Program-made: the position numbers and the translations under genes
Assembly: GCF_001941825.1 (NCBI RefSeq)
Contig: NZ_CP019038.1
Span: forward strand, 2,976,001-3,040,000
Source of the DNA: Massilia putida
GTDB lineage: Bacteria > Pseudomonadota > Gammaproteobacteria > Burkholderiales > Burkholderiaceae_D
Direction of reading: 5' to 3'
Length of the DNA stretch: 64,000 bases
Shown here: positions 37,333 through 47,296 of the stretch, in pieces
Layout of the letters: each line of letters opens with the position of its first letter
Numbering within the stretch: the first letter of the stretch is position 1
The notes under the pieces: model-generated
The model's input: only the letters and a program-made list of their open reading frames with translations
The model's database searches: none
Told to the model about the DNA's origin: nothing

Positions 37333-39624
37333 ATGCCGCATTCAGAGCCATTGCCCACATCATCCAGACGCGCCTCGCCGCGCAGCCCAGCCCACCTTCC
37401 CCTTCTCCTGGCCGCGCTCGCGTTCCTCGCGGCGCTGATCGTGACCTATATGGTGGCCGGCAACGCGCAGCGGACGGCGGCGGGCGAACTGGCGGGGAAT
37501 TTCAATTTCCGGGCACGCGAACTCGCCACCAGCATCGACCGGCGCATGGACGTCTACGAGGAAGTGCTGCTGGCCACGAGCGGCTTCCTGCGCGGCTCGG
37601 TCGACGTCGGGCGCGCCGAATTCGCCGACTACTACGCCCTGCTGCGCCTGAACGACCACTTCCCCGGCATCGAAGCGATGGGCATCGCCGCGATCATCCC
37701 GCCCGGGCGGCTGGACGCCCACGTCGCCGCCATGCGCGCCGAGGGCTTCCGCGACTACGCGATCAAGCCGCCCGGGACGCGGCCCGTGATCACGTCGGTC
37801 ACCCGCATCGAACCCTTTTCGGGTCGCAATCTGCGCGCCTTCGGCTACGACATGTTCAGCGAACCGGCGCGACGCGACGCGATGGAGGCGGCGCGCGACT
37901 CGGGACACGCCACCGCCACCGGCAAGGTCGTGCTGGTGCAGGACGATAAACGCGGCGAACAGTCGGGCTTCCTGATGTACGTGCCGGTCTATCGGGCCGG
38001 CCAGGCGCACGACACGATCGCGGCCCGCCGCGCCGCCATCGTCGGCTGGGTGTATGCGCCGTTCCGCATGAACGATTTGATGCGCGGCCTGGGCGGCGAA
38101 TATCCGGGCGGCCTGCAGGTCGAGATCTACGACGGCATGGCCCCCACCGCCGACGCCCTGCTGTATCGCGCCCCCGGCAACGCGCCCGCCCGCCATCGCC
38201 CCCGGCTGAGCTACCAGACGACGGTCGACAGCGCCGGCCGGGCGTGGACCGTCGTCGTGCATTCGACGCCCGGCTTCGAGGCATCGATCGACCGCCGCGC
38301 GACGGTCGCGATCGCGCTGACCGGCATCGGTCTCGGCGTGCTGCTGGCGCTGGTCGTGTGGCTGCTGGCCTCCGAACGCCGCCGCGCGCTGCAACTGGCG
38401 CAGGGGATGACGGTCGAACTGCGCGCCTCGCGCGACCGCATCGACGCCGAGCGCGAACGCGTGCGCCTGATCCTGCAGACGGCCTACGAGGCCTTCATCG
38501 CCATCGCCCCGGACGGCCGCATCACGGACTGGAACCTGCGGGCCTGCCAGCTGTTCGGCTGGCGCGAAAACGAAGCCGTCGGACGCAACGTGCTCGACCT
38601 CCTGATCCCGGCGCCGGAACGCGGCGCATGGCGCGACTGCCTGGACCGCTTCGCACACAGCGGCGACTGTCCCCGGATGACGGGTCCGACGGAAGCGACG
38701 GCGCTGACGCGCGAGGGCCAGGAGATTCCGGTGGAGATCGCGATCACGGCGCTGCCCACCCCACAGGGCTACGGCGTGACGGCGTTCGTGCGCGACATCC
38801 GCCCGCGCAAGGAAACGGCCGAACGCGAGCACCAGCGCCAGCAGCGCCTCGAGGAAGCGCGCGCGGCGCTGCTGCGCTCCCAGAAGCTGGAGGCCGTGGG
38901 CAAGCTGACGGGCGGCGTGGCGCACGACTTCAACAACATCCTGCACATCATCAGCGCCAACGTCCAGCTGATGCTGCGCGCCGAGGACAACAGCCGCAAG
39001 CGCCTCCTGAACATCCTCGACGCCGTGGAACGGGGCAAGAAGCTGACCGCCCAGCTGCTCGCCTTCGCGCGCCGCCAGCCGCTGCATCCGAGCGTCGTCA
39101 ACCTCGCCCAGCTCATCGAACGCATGGACAGCCTGCTGCACCGCGCGGCCGGCGACAGCGTCGCGATCCGCATGGACATTGCGCCCGACCTGTGGAACGT
39201 CCTCGTCGACCCCAACCAGCTGGAGAACGTGCTGCTGAACCTCGTGATCAATGCGCGCGACGCGATGGAGGGCGGCGGCAGCGTCACCATCGCGCTGGCG
39301 AACACGACGATAGCGCCGGCCGACCAGCTGGCGTATTCCGGCATCCGTCCCGGCGAATTCGTCACCATCGCCGTCAGCGACACCGGCACCGGCATGCCGC
39401 CCGACGTGATGGAACGCGCCTTCGAACCGTTCTTCACGACCAAGCCGGAGGGCAAGGGCACGGGCCTCGGCTTGTCGATGGCGCACGGCTTCGTCAAGCA
39501 GAGCGGCGGCCATATCCGGCTGGCGAGCCGGCCGGGCGAAGGGACGACCGTCACGATCTACCTGCCGCGCGCCCTGCAGGACACCCCCGACCCGGCCTTC
39601 CTGCCGGTGCCGCACCGACCATGA
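37333..39624 (+). CDS. CHASE-PAS sensor histidine kinase
   Basis: The 763-residue kinase has a membrane helix (about 24-43), a CHASE ligand-binding domain (about 60-270; MGIAAIIPPGRLDAHV, FGYDMFSEPARRDAM) and a second helix (about 318-340). A PAS domain (about 375-490) and a kinase core follow: GVAHDFNNIL with His531, then NLVINARDAM, and GKGTGLGLSMAHGF. There is no receiver domain and no adjacent response regulator. CHASE domains sense small extracellular ligands such as cytokinin-like molecules. Starts at 37225 (GTG) or 37246 are possible but add sequence with no features. Its stop overlaps the P450 start. Confidence 0.88.
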   Translation: MPHSEPLPTSSRRASPRSPAHLPLLLAALAFLAALIVTYMVAGNAQRTAAGELAGNFNFRARELATSIDRRMDVYEEVLLATSGFLRGSVDVGRAEFADYYALLRLNDHFPGIEAMGIAAIIPPGRLDAHVAAMRAEGFRDYAIKPPGTRPVITSVTRIEPFSGRNLRAFGYDMFSEPARRDAMEAARDSGHATATGKVVLVQDDKRGEQSGFLMYVPVYRAGQAHDTIAARRAAIVGWVYAPFRMNDLMRGLGGEYPGGLQVEIYDGMAPTADALLYRAPGNAPARHRPRLSYQTTVDSAGRAWTVVVHSTPGFEASIDRRATVAIALTGIGLGVLLALVVWLLASERRRALQLAQGMTVELRASRDRIDAERERVRLILQTAYEAFIAIAPDGRITDWNLRACQLFGWRENEAVGRNVLDLLIPAPERGAWRDCLDRFAHSGDCPRMTGPTEATALTREGQEIPVEIAITALPTPQGYGVTAFVRDIRPRKETAEREHQRQQRLEEARAALLRSQKLEAVGKLTGGVAHDFNNILHIISANVQLMLRAEDNSRKRLLNILDAVERGKKLTAQLLAFARRQPLHPSVVNLAQLIERMDSLLHRAAGDSVAIRMDIAPDLWNVLVDPNQLENVLLNLVINARDAMEGGGSVTIALANTTIAPADQLAYSGIRPGEFVTIAVSDTGTGMPPDVMERAFEPFFTTKPEGKGTGLGLSMAHGFVKQSGGHIRLASRPGEGTTVTIYLPRALQDTPDPAFLPVPHRP

Positions 39625-40907
39625 CCGCCTACCCTCGCCGCCACGCCGCCGCCATCGACGCCGCGCCGCGCGCGCCCGGCTTCGACCAATCGCTCGCCTT
39701 CCTCGCGGAAGGCTACGAATTCATGCCGCGGCGTTATGCGGCCCTGGGCGGCGACATGTTCGCGGCCCGGCTGATGCTGCGCCGCGCGCTGTGCGTGCGC
39801 GGCGAGGATGCGGCGCGCATGTTTTATCAGCCCGGCCGCTTCACGCGCCGCCACGCGCTGCCGGCGACGACGATGGCCCTGCTGCAGGACTTCGGCAGCG
39901 TGATGGCGCTGGACGGCGAGGCGCACCGCAAGCGCAAGGCCATGCTGATGTCGCTGTTCGGTCCCCTGGAGCGGCAGCGCCTCGTGGGCCTGGCGGCGGC
40001 GGAATGGCGCACGCAGTTCGCGCGCTGGGGCGCGCGACCGCACGTGGTCGTGCACGAGGCGGCGCAGGAAGTGTTGTGCCGGGCCGCGTGCCGCTGGGCG
40101 GGCATTCCCGTCAACGCGGAAGAAGCGGCCCGGCGCACCAAGGAATTCGCGCAAATGATCGCCGGCGCCGGTTCGGCCGGCCCGCGCAACTGGCGCGGCC
40201 TGCTCGTGCGCACCCGCACCGAGCACTGGGCCCGCGCCTTGGTCGACGCCGTGCGCGCCGGCCAGGTGCAGCCGCCGTTCGACAGCCCGCTGAACGTGGT
40301 CGCACGCCACCGCGACGCCGACGGGGAACTCATGAACCGCAAGCACGCGGGCGTGGAACTCATCAACCTGCTGCGGCCGACGGTGGCCGTGGCGCGCTAC
40401 ATCGCCTTCGCCCTGCTGGCGCTGCACGAACATCCGCTTTGCCGTACGCGCATCGCCGCCCGCGACGACGACTACATCAACTGGTTCGTGCAGGAAGTGC
40501 GCCGCTTTTACCCATTCATTCCGGCGATGGGCGGCCGTGCGCTGCACGCCTTCGACTGGCACGGACTGCATGTGAAAAAAGGGACGTGGGTGCTGTTCGA
40601 CCTGTACGGCACGAACCATCACCCGGCGTTGTGGGGTGATCCGGAGGTGTTCCGGCCGGAGCGTTTCGAGCGCTGGCAAAGCAGCGGCTTCGACTACGTG
40701 CCGCACGGCGGCGGCGACCATTATTCGGGCCACCGCTGCCCGGGCGAATTCGTCACGGCCGATCTGGTGAAATCGGCGCTGCAGCTGTTCGCGGGTGAAA
40801 TCGCCTACGACGTGCCGCCACAGGACTTGACGGTCGGCCTGCGCCGCATTCCGACCTTGCCGGCCAGCGGGTTCGTGATCACGAACGTGCGTGCACCGGG
40901 AACCTAA
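39621..40907 (+). CDS. CYP152-type fatty-acid peroxygenase P450
   Basis: The 428-residue haem protein has the thiolate motif HGGGDHYSGHRCPGE with Cys373. In the I helix the usual acid-Thr pair is replaced by Arg252-Pro253 (INLLRPTVAVARY). Those are the hallmarks of CYP152 peroxygenases (P450 BS-beta, SP-alpha), which use hydrogen peroxide to hydroxylate or decarboxylate fatty acids without a reductase. EVRRF supplies the E-x-x-R of the K helix. The ATG overlaps the histidine kinase stop (ATGA), so the two are co-translated. Confidence 0.92.
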   Translation: MTAYPRRHAAAIDAAPRAPGFDQSLAFLAEGYEFMPRRYAALGGDMFAARLMLRRALCVRGEDAARMFYQPGRFTRRHALPATTMALLQDFGSVMALDGEAHRKRKAMLMSLFGPLERQRLVGLAAAEWRTQFARWGARPHVVVHEAAQEVLCRAACRWAGIPVNAEEAARRTKEFAQMIAGAGSAGPRNWRGLLVRTRTEHWARALVDAVRAGQVQPPFDSPLNVVARHRDADGELMNRKHAGVELINLLRPTVAVARYIAFALLALHEHPLCRTRIAARDDDYINWFVQEVRRFYPFIPAMGGRALHAFDWHGLHVKKGTWVLFDLYGTNHHPALWGDPEVFRPERFERWQSSGFDYVPHGGGDHYSGHRCPGEFVTADLVKSALQLFAGEIAYDVPPQDLTVGLRRIPTLPASGFVITNVRAPGT

Positions 40908-40913
40908 AACAAC

Positions 40914-41052
40914 GTCGTCCCCGCGCAGGCGGGGCCCCATACTGAGGTGCAGAATGCCGAACCTCGGACACAATGGTGCTTGACGTCCGGCTTCGGGAGC
41001 TCAGTATGGGGGCAGCAGCCCAGTGGGCTGTTCCCGTTTTCACGGGAACGAC
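40914..41052. repeat. dispersed inverted repeat, copy C (dRS3-like)
   Basis: The left arm GTCCCCGCGCAGGCGGGG-CCCATACTGAG and an inverted CTCAGTATGG arm flank about 57 bases. A second hairpin (GTTCCCGTTTTCACGGGAAC) follows at the right. It lies between the convergent P450 and glycine-zipper genes and could act as a bidirectional terminator. Confidence 0.65.
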
Positions 41053-41060
41053 GAGCCGTC

Positions 41061-41516
41061 TCAGCGCACCAGGCGCCCGTCCAGCACGCGCACGTGTTCA
41101 CCGTTGCGGAAGCGCGCCGCGCCCTTTTCCGTGAAGGTGCGATAGCCGCCGGCGGCCATCTTCACGCGCACGTCCGTATAGGTTTCGGCCTTCATGTTGC
41201 GCTCGATGCGGTTGCCGGCATACGCGCCGCCCATCGCGCCCGCCACCGTGGCGAGGGTACGGCCGCGGCCACTGCCGACCTGGTTGCCCAGCAGGCCGCC
41301 GACGACGGCACCGCCCACGCCGCCGACGCCGCTGGCGCGCTCGGGTTCACGTTTGTACGTATGGTTCGAGACGACCGTGCCGCAGTTGCGGCACTCCGCT
41401 TCGGCACGCGGATTGTGGTCCGGTGCAGCCTGGGCCGCGAATGGCGCGGCGGCGGCGGCGAAGACTGCCGCGACCAGGGCGGCACGGGCGGTTGCGCGGA
41501 TGGACGTGCGTTGCAT
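41061..41516 (-). CDS. glycine-zipper 2TM surface protein
   Basis: The 151-residue exported protein has a signal peptide (AALVAAVFAAAAAPFAAQA). A glycine zipper follows (GVGGVGGAVVGGLLGNQVGSGRGRTLATVAGAMGGAYAGN), as in SlyB/17-kDa antigen proteins. There is no lipobox cysteine at the cleavage site, so it is not an obvious lipoprotein. The mature N-terminus has C-x-x-C (ECRNCG), which is unusual. The C-terminal VRMAAGGYRTF-like strand domain is typical of the family. The start is fixed by GAAGGGGA before the ATG. Confidence 0.85.
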   Translation of the reverse strand: MQRTSIRATARAALVAAVFAAAAAPFAAQAAPDHNPRAEAECRNCGTVVSNHTYKREPERASGVGGVGGAVVGGLLGNQVGSGRGRTLATVAGAMGGAYAGNRIERNMKAETYTDVRVKMAAGGYRTFTEKGAARFRNGEHVRVLDGRLVR

Positions 41517-41786
41517 GGTATTCCCCTTCGATATCGTTGTAGCAAACATGTGTACAGAGTAACGTCCATGCTCCACGCTGGAAAGAGTGAAAGAGTATCA
41601 ATTGCAAGCGAGTGTAACTGGTCACTTTCGGTGCAATATGGAATGATTCGTACTGTAAATATGCAATTCTGTCTTTTTGATGCAACTTTCGATGCCACGC
41701 TCCAAAAAGTTTTTCTATAGTACCGACAAGTGATAATTTGAAATAATTAAACGCAACGAGCCGCGACCGTCGGCCTTCGTCATTCC

Positions 41787-43811
41787 ATGTCCAAACGCAT
41801 CCCGTCGCGCGCTGCCCTGCACGTCCTCGCCTGCACCGCCCTGCTGCATTGCGCCCAGGCGGCGCAGGCCGGCGTGGACGCCGCCGACGGCGGCAATATC
41901 CAGACGTTGAGCACCATGCCGCTCGAGGACCTGATGCAGATGCGGGTCGTGACGACCGCGTCGAAATTCGCCCAGCCGATCAGCGACGCGCCGTCGTCGG
42001 TGGTGGTGCTCACGGCCGCGGACATCCGCGACTTCGGCTGGCGCACCCTGGCCGACGCGCTGGCCACGCTGCCCGGCCTGTATGTGACGAATGACCGCAA
42101 CTACGCCTACCTGGGCGCGCGCGGCTTCCTCCGTCCGGGCGACTACAACAGCCGCTTCCTGCTGCTGGTCGACGGCGTGCGCGTCAACGACACGGTATAC
42201 GACCAGGCCCTCATCGGCACCGAAGGCCTGCTCGACATGGACATGGTCAAGCGCATCGAATTCGTGCCCGGTCCCGGCTCGGCCGTGTATGGCTCGAACG
42301 CCCTGTTCGGCGTGATCAACGTCGTCACGCGCGACGGCAGCGGGCTGTCCGGCCTCCAGGGCTCGCTCACCGCCGGCACCCAGCGCGAGCGCCGGGCGCG
42401 CACGAGCTACGGCTGGCACGGGCAGAACGGCGCCGACCTGTTGCTGTCCGCCAGCGCCTTCAACCGCACGGGGCGCGACCTGTATTTCCCGGAGTTCGAT
42501 ACGCCGGCCACCAACGGCGGCGTCGCCCGCCGCCTCGACTGGGACCGCGCGCAGAACTTCCTCGTCAAGGGCAGCGTCCAAGGCGTGACGCTGTCGGCCA
42601 GCCACGTGGCCCGCACCAAGGGCATCCCGACCGCCTCCTTCGGCGCCGTGTTCGGCGCGCCGGACCGCACGCGCGATACCCAGACGAGCATCGGCCTGAC
42701 CTGGAACGCCCAGGTCGCGCCCGCGCTGGCGCTCGCGGCCCAGGTGCAATCGGGCCAGGCCGATTACGTGGGCACGGGCTGGTATCCGAGCGACACCGCC
42801 GTGCCTCGCCTGAACATCGACGGCGCCCACGCGCGCTGGTATGGTGCGAGCGTGAACGCGACGCTGACGAACCTGCCGCGCCAGAAGATCGTGCTCGGCG
42901 CCGAGCTGGGCAACGATGCGCACCGCGACCAGTACAACTACGACGCGCAGCCGTATGTGCTGCAGTTGAACGATCACCACAGCGCCATCCGCCGCGCCGT
43001 GTTCGTGGAAGACGAGATCCGCCTGCCGGCCGGCTTCCTCGTCAACGCGGGCGTGCGCTACGACGAACGCGAGACCCCGGACACGCATCGTTTCAGCCCG
43101 CGCGTGGCCATCGTGCACAAGACGACGGCCTTCGATACCGTCAAGCTGATCGTCGGCAGCGCATTCCGCACGCCGAACGCCTACGAGATGTACTACGCCA
43201 CGTCGGGTCCGGACGGCCAGCTCCCGAACCTCAACCTGCAGCCGGAACGCGTCGCGACGCGCGAACTGGTGCTGGAGCACCTGCTGGCCGGCGGCGGACA
43301 CGCGACGTTGTCGCTGTTCCGTTACCAGGTGCAGGACCTGATCAGCCAGCAGCACGACCCGAAGCGCGGCCTGCTCATCTTCCGCAACATCGACCATGCC
43401 GACGCCCGCGGCCTCGAAGCGGCGCTCGACCGCGACTTCGGGAACGTGCGCGTGCGCGCGAGTTATTCCTGGCAGCTGGCGCGGGGCACGGACGGCGCGC
43501 CGCTGATCGATTCGCCGCGCCACCTGGCCAAGGCCAATCTCACCGCCCCGCTGGGCTGGCGCGGCGGCCGCGTCGGCGCCGAATTGCTGTGCAGCGGCAA
43601 GCGCCTGGCCGAGCAGGGCGCGGCGGCCGGGTATTGCGTGGCCAACGTCACGCTTTCCGCGCTGCAGCTGCTGCCGCGCACGGAACTGTCGCTGAGCGCG
43701 TACAACGCCCTCGACCAGCGCTATGCCGACGTGGCCGGCCCCGCCTTCGTCCAATCGACGCTCGCGCGCGAGGGCCGGACGCTGGCCGCGAAACTGGACT
43801 GGCGGTTCTGA
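41787..43811 (+). CDS. TonB-dependent outer membrane receptor
   Basis: The 674-residue receptor has a signal peptide (cleaved near AQAAQA). A region resembling a TonB box (MPLEDLMQMRVVTTASK) precedes the plug domain at about 65-185 (LADALATLPGLYV, VKRIEFVPGPGSAVYGSNALFGVINVVTR). A 22-strand barrel follows, ending in WRF. The ligand is not apparent. It is followed after 2 bases by yfiR-like and GGDEF-EAL genes, so the receptor probably feeds a c-di-GMP circuit rather than simple uptake. Confidence 0.93.
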   Translation: MSKRIPSRAALHVLACTALLHCAQAAQAGVDAADGGNIQTLSTMPLEDLMQMRVVTTASKFAQPISDAPSSVVVLTAADIRDFGWRTLADALATLPGLYVTNDRNYAYLGARGFLRPGDYNSRFLLLVDGVRVNDTVYDQALIGTEGLLDMDMVKRIEFVPGPGSAVYGSNALFGVINVVTRDGSGLSGLQGSLTAGTQRERRARTSYGWHGQNGADLLLSASAFNRTGRDLYFPEFDTPATNGGVARRLDWDRAQNFLVKGSVQGVTLSASHVARTKGIPTASFGAVFGAPDRTRDTQTSIGLTWNAQVAPALALAAQVQSGQADYVGTGWYPSDTAVPRLNIDGAHARWYGASVNATLTNLPRQKIVLGAELGNDAHRDQYNYDAQPYVLQLNDHHSAIRRAVFVEDEIRLPAGFLVNAGVRYDERETPDTHRFSPRVAIVHKTTAFDTVKLIVGSAFRTPNAYEMYYATSGPDGQLPNLNLQPERVATRELVLEHLLAGGGHATLSLFRYQVQDLISQQHDPKRGLLIFRNIDHADARGLEAALDRDFGNVRVRASYSWQLARGTDGAPLIDSPRHLAKANLTAPLGWRGGRVGAELLCSGKRLAEQGAAAGYCVANVTLSALQLLPRTELSLSAYNALDQRYADVAGPAFVQSTLAREGRTLAAKLDWRF

Positions 43812-43813
43812 CC

Positions 43814-44302
43814 ATGTTCCGCGTGCTCGCCCTCCTCGCGATCGTGTCCGGCCTCGGGCTGGCGGCCGGCATGTGCCGCGCCCAGGTCGACGGCGCGGAC
43901 CTCAAGTCGGCGTACATCTTCAACTTCGCCATGTTCACGACCTGGCCGGACGCGAACACGAAAGCGCCGCTGGTCGTGTGCGCGAGTCCCGACAACCCGC
44001 TCTGGCCCGGCCTGCACGCCCTGAGCGGCAAGCCCGTCAACGGCCGCCCGTGGACCGTGACGGAACTCGCGCATCCCAAGGCCCCGCGCTGCGACATCGC
44101 CGTGCTGGCGCGCACGACCGAACGCCCGGCCGCGCTGACGACGGGCGTGCTCGTCGTGCGCGACGGCGCCGGCAGCAAGGCCGCCATCACCCTCGTCGAG
44201 GACGATGAGCACATCCGCTTCGACATCGACACGCAGGAAGCGGCCAGGAGCGGCCTGCGCTTTTCGTCCCACCTGCTGCGCCTCGCGAGGAACGTGCTAT
44301 GA
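43814..44302 (+). CDS. YfiR family periplasmic protein
   Basis: The 162-residue exported protein (signal peptide ending near GMCRAQ) has the YfiR/DUF4154 pattern: [17 protein letters not shown], then [28 protein letters not shown] and a C-terminal [11 protein letters not shown]. In Pseudomonas YfiR is the periplasmic repressor of the diguanylate cyclase YfiN. It overlaps the following cyclase gene by ATGA, supporting the same role. Confidence 0.9.
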   Translation: MFRVLALLAIVSGLGLAAGMCRAQVDGADLKSAYIFNFAMFTTWPDANTKAPLVVCASPDNPLWPGLHALSGKPVNGRPWTVTELAHPKAPRCDIAVLARTTERPAALTTGVLVVRDGAGSKAAITLVEDDEHIRFDIDTQEAARSGLRFSSHLLRLARNVL

Positions 44303-46164
44303 ACCCGACGACGGCGCGACGCCCCGGGGAACTGAGCCGCATGCTCGGCGTGGGCCAGCTGCTGGCCGCGGCCGCCGCGCTCGGCGTCGCCTGCTGCATC
44401 CTGCTCGCTTACCAGTTCGTCGCCCTGCGCCGCAACCTCACCGACGACCTCACGGTGCAGGCCGCGATCATCGCCGACAACGTGGCGGCCACACTGATGT
44501 TCCACGACCAGGACGCGGCGCACGAGATGCTGCGCTCGTTCCGCCACTCGTCGTTCCTGGCCGCCGCCACCGTGTATGACCGCCAGGACGTCGAATTCGC
44601 CGCCTACCGCAACGGCGCCGTCGACGAGACGCCGTCGCTGCTGCGCGACTGGACGCTGTTCGCGCCGCTCTCGGTGGCGCGGCCGATCCGCTACCGCGGC
44701 ATGGCTCTGGGCCGTGTCGTGCTCACGGCCGACACGGTCGGCATCCGCAACGGCCTGCTGCGCTACGGCGCCTTGCTCGGCCTTGCGTCGCTGGGCGCGC
44801 TGGTGACGACGTCGCTGCTCACGCGTCGCACCAAGGCGCGCATGCGCCGCGCCGAGTCGCAGCTGAAGCACCTGGCCTATACGGACACCGTGACCGACCT
44901 GCCGAACCGCCGCTGCACCTATGAAGCGCTGGAGCTGGAGATCGCCATGCGCACCGAGGCGGGCGGCCGCATCGGCCTGCTGCTGATCGACCTCGACAAC
45001 TTCAAGGTCGTCAACGACACGGCCGGCCACGCCGCCGGCGACCACCTGCTGCGCGAGGTCGCGAGCGTGCTGCGCACCACGGCACGCCCCAGCGACCGCA
45101 TCGGCCGCATCGGCGGCGACGAATTCGCCGTCATCGTCGCGCCGCTCGAGGATGCGGCCGAACTGGAACGCGTGGGCCAGCGCATCATCGGCGGCCTGCG
45201 CCAGCCGTTGCAGGTCGAAGGCCTGGAAGTGACGCCCACCGCGAGCATCGGCGCCTGCGTGTTCCCGGACGACGCCCATACGATGAGCGAACTGCTCAGC
45301 AACGCCGACGCCGCCCTGTACCGCGCCAAGGCCAACGGCCGCGACAACGTGGCCGTGTTCGAGCGCGAGATGATCCTCGCCACCCAGCGGCGCGCGCGCC
45401 TGGACCGCGACCTGCGCCGCCATCTCGAAGCGGGCCTGCTGGAGCTGTGCTACCAGCCGCAATACGCCTGCGGCCCGCGCAAGATGGTCGGCGTGGAAGC
45501 GCTGCTGCGCTGGCCGCATCCGGACCAGGGTTATATTTCGCCGGCCGAATTCATCCCCATCGCCGAGGAGAGCGGCCTGATCGTCGAGGTGGGCAAATGG
45601 GTGCTGGAACGCGCCTGCCTGGACGCGGTCGCCCTGTACCGCCAGACCGGCACGTGGCTCAGCATGGCCGTCAACGTCTCCGCGCGCCAACTGCGCGACA
45701 AGGACTTCATCCGCGTCGTCGAGCACACGCTGGCGACGACGGGCATGCCGCCGGAGCGCCTGGAGCTGGAGCTCACCGAGAGCATGCTGATGGAAGACCT
45801 GGACGTGGCCGTCGACTTCATGCACAACGTGCGCGCGCTGGGCGTGCGCCTGTCGATCGACGACTTCGGCACCGGCTACTCGTCGCTCGCCTACCTGCAG
45901 ACCTTCCCGATCAACCACCTCAAGATCGACCGCAGCTTCGTCCGCCTGCTGCCCACGTCGGGCACGACGATCGCCGGCGCCGTGATCGCCCTCGCGCACG
46001 GTTTCAACCTGACCGTGGTGGCCGAGGGCGTCGAAGAAACCGAGCAGTTCGAATGGCTGCGCCAGGCCGGCTGCGACTACGTGCAGGGCTACCTGCTAGC
46101 GCGCCCGCTGCCGCTGGCGGCCCTGCGTGCGCGCGTGCTCGAGGAACGCGTGCCGGCAGCTTGA
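44299..46164 (+). CDS. GGDEF-EAL protein with periplasmic CHASE8-like sensor
   Basis: The 621-residue protein has two membrane helices (about 20-40 and 150-172) flanking a periplasmic domain like that of YfiN/CHASE8. A GGDEF domain follows (GGDEF at about 272, inhibitory RPSD site 5 residues before it), then an EAL domain (VEALLRW at about 399; [14 protein letters not shown] at about 520). Both catalytic sites look intact, so it could make or degrade c-di-GMP. It is operonic with YfiR and the TonB receptor. Confidence 0.92.
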   Translation: MNPTTARRPGELSRMLGVGQLLAAAAALGVACCILLAYQFVALRRNLTDDLTVQAAIIADNVAATLMFHDQDAAHEMLRSFRHSSFLAAATVYDRQDVEFAAYRNGAVDETPSLLRDWTLFAPLSVARPIRYRGMALGRVVLTADTVGIRNGLLRYGALLGLASLGALVTTSLLTRRTKARMRRAESQLKHLAYTDTVTDLPNRRCTYEALELEIAMRTEAGGRIGLLLIDLDNFKVVNDTAGHAAGDHLLREVASVLRTTARPSDRIGRIGGDEFAVIVAPLEDAAELERVGQRIIGGLRQPLQVEGLEVTPTASIGACVFPDDAHTMSELLSNADAALYRAKANGRDNVAVFEREMILATQRRARLDRDLRRHLEAGLLELCYQPQYACGPRKMVGVEALLRWPHPDQGYISPAEFIPIAEESGLIVEVGKWVLERACLDAVALYRQTGTWLSMAVNVSARQLRDKDFIRVVEHTLATTGMPPERLELELTESMLMEDLDVAVDFMHNVRALGVRLSIDDFGTGYSSLAYLQTFPINHLKIDRSFVRLLPTSGTTIAGAVIALAHGFNLTVVAEGVEETEQFEWLRQAGCDYVQGYLLARPLPLAALRARVLEERVPAA

Positions 46165-46168
46165 TCCG

Positions 46169-46552
46169 TCAGTCCGGCGCGGGCGCGTCGACGATCAGGC
46201 CTGGCGCGAGCGCCCGGATACGCGGCTCGACGTAGTACCCGCCCGCCTCCACATATCGCAAGGCGCAGCGCGCGCACACGGCGCATTGGCGTACCTCCGC
46301 GCGGTTGTACGGATAGTGGCGCGGCGCGATGGGTGCGTCTGCCGACCAGTACGTCGTGCCGTGCGGGTGATACTCGGCGAACGTCGGTTCGCCGTACGGA
46401 TCGTCGACGAGCGTGCCCACCGTGCGCATGCTCTCTTCCGGAAAATCCACAGGAACGCGCGTCCATTCGCGATACGTATCGATGGCGCAGGCACAGGGGC
46501 GCGTCACGGCGGCCGATGCCTGGGCCAGCGATTTCAGTTCGTCCACGGTCAT
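46169..46552 (-). CDS. hypothetical cysteine-rich protein
   Basis: I do not recognise this 127-residue protein. It has no signal peptide or membrane helix. It contains CACA near the N-terminus and CAVCARC near the C-terminus, so a small metal site is conceivable. Tyr, Pro and His are frequent in the middle (EYHPHGTTYWS). The start follows GGAG in the leader. It converges with the GGDEF-EAL gene, with 4 bases between the stop codons. Confidence 0.6.
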   Translation of the reverse strand: MTVDELKSLAQASAAVTRPCACAIDTYREWTRVPVDFPEESMRTVGTLVDDPYGEPTFAEYHPHGTTYWSADAPIAPRHYPYNRAEVRQCAVCARCALRYVEAGGYYVEPRIRALAPGLIVDAPAPD

Positions 46553-46677
46553 GATGACTCCATTGATGCGGGTCTGGCCCGGCAACAAAACGTGCCGAAC
46601 ATCAAGCCTTACGGGGCCCGCACGACGATGGTATCTTGTCGAGGCAAGTCCAGGGAACCCTTTTAGGAGAACACACG

Positions 46678-47259
46678 ATGGCAGCGAAAAAAATCCTGTT
46701 GTTGACCGGCGATTTTGCGGAAGATTATGAAACCATGGTGCCGTTCCAGGCGCTGCAGGCGGTAGGCCACACGGTGCACGCCGTCTGCCCCGGCAAGAAG
46801 AAGGGCGACAAGGTCAAGACCGCGATCCACGATTTCGAAGGCGACCAGACCTACACCGAAAAGCCCGGCCACCAGTTCGCGCTGAACGCCGACTTCGCCG
46901 AGGCCAGCGCCGACGACTACGACGCCCTCGTCATCGCGGGCGGCCGCGCGCCCGAGTATTTGCGCCTCGACCCGCAGGTGATCGCATTGGTGCGGGGCTT
47001 TGCCCACGCCGACAAGCCGATCGCCGCCGTCTGCCACGGCGCCCAGCTGCTGGCGGCCGCCGACGTCATCCGCGGCAAGCGCGTGTCGGCCTACCCCGCG
47101 TGCGCGCCCGAGGTCCGCCTGGCGGGCGGAGAATACGCCGACATCGCGGTCGATGCGGCCGTCACGGACGGCAACCTCGTCACCGCACCGGCCTGGCCCG
47201 CGCATCCGCAATGGATCGCGCAATTCCTCAAGCGGCTCGGGACCGAGATCGCCCTGTGA
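46678..47259 (+). CDS. DJ-1/PfpI family protein
   Basis: The 193-residue protein has the DJ-1/PfpI fold markers [19 protein letters not shown], with a conserved Glu, and the nucleophile elbow AVCHGAQLL, with Cys119. Members act as chaperone-like stress proteins, deglycases or peptidases; sequence alone does not tell which. The start follows TTTTAGGAGA. It is a single gene, convergent with the S9 peptidase. Confidence 0.9.
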   Translation: MAAKKILLLTGDFAEDYETMVPFQALQAVGHTVHAVCPGKKKGDKVKTAIHDFEGDQTYTEKPGHQFALNADFAEASADDYDALVIAGGRAPEYLRLDPQVIALVRGFAHADKPIAAVCHGAQLLAAADVIRGKRVSAYPACAPEVRLAGGEYADIAVDAAVTDGNLVTAPAWPAHPQWIAQFLKRLGTEIAL

Positions 47260-47296
47260 TCCGACCGCGTGGCGCGCCTGCGGCGCGTCACGCCTC

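Noticed and set aside
41715..45999. Large antisense frames opposite the TonB receptor and GGDEF-EAL genes
   Set aside because: Same codon-bias artefact; the sense genes have clear family motifs.
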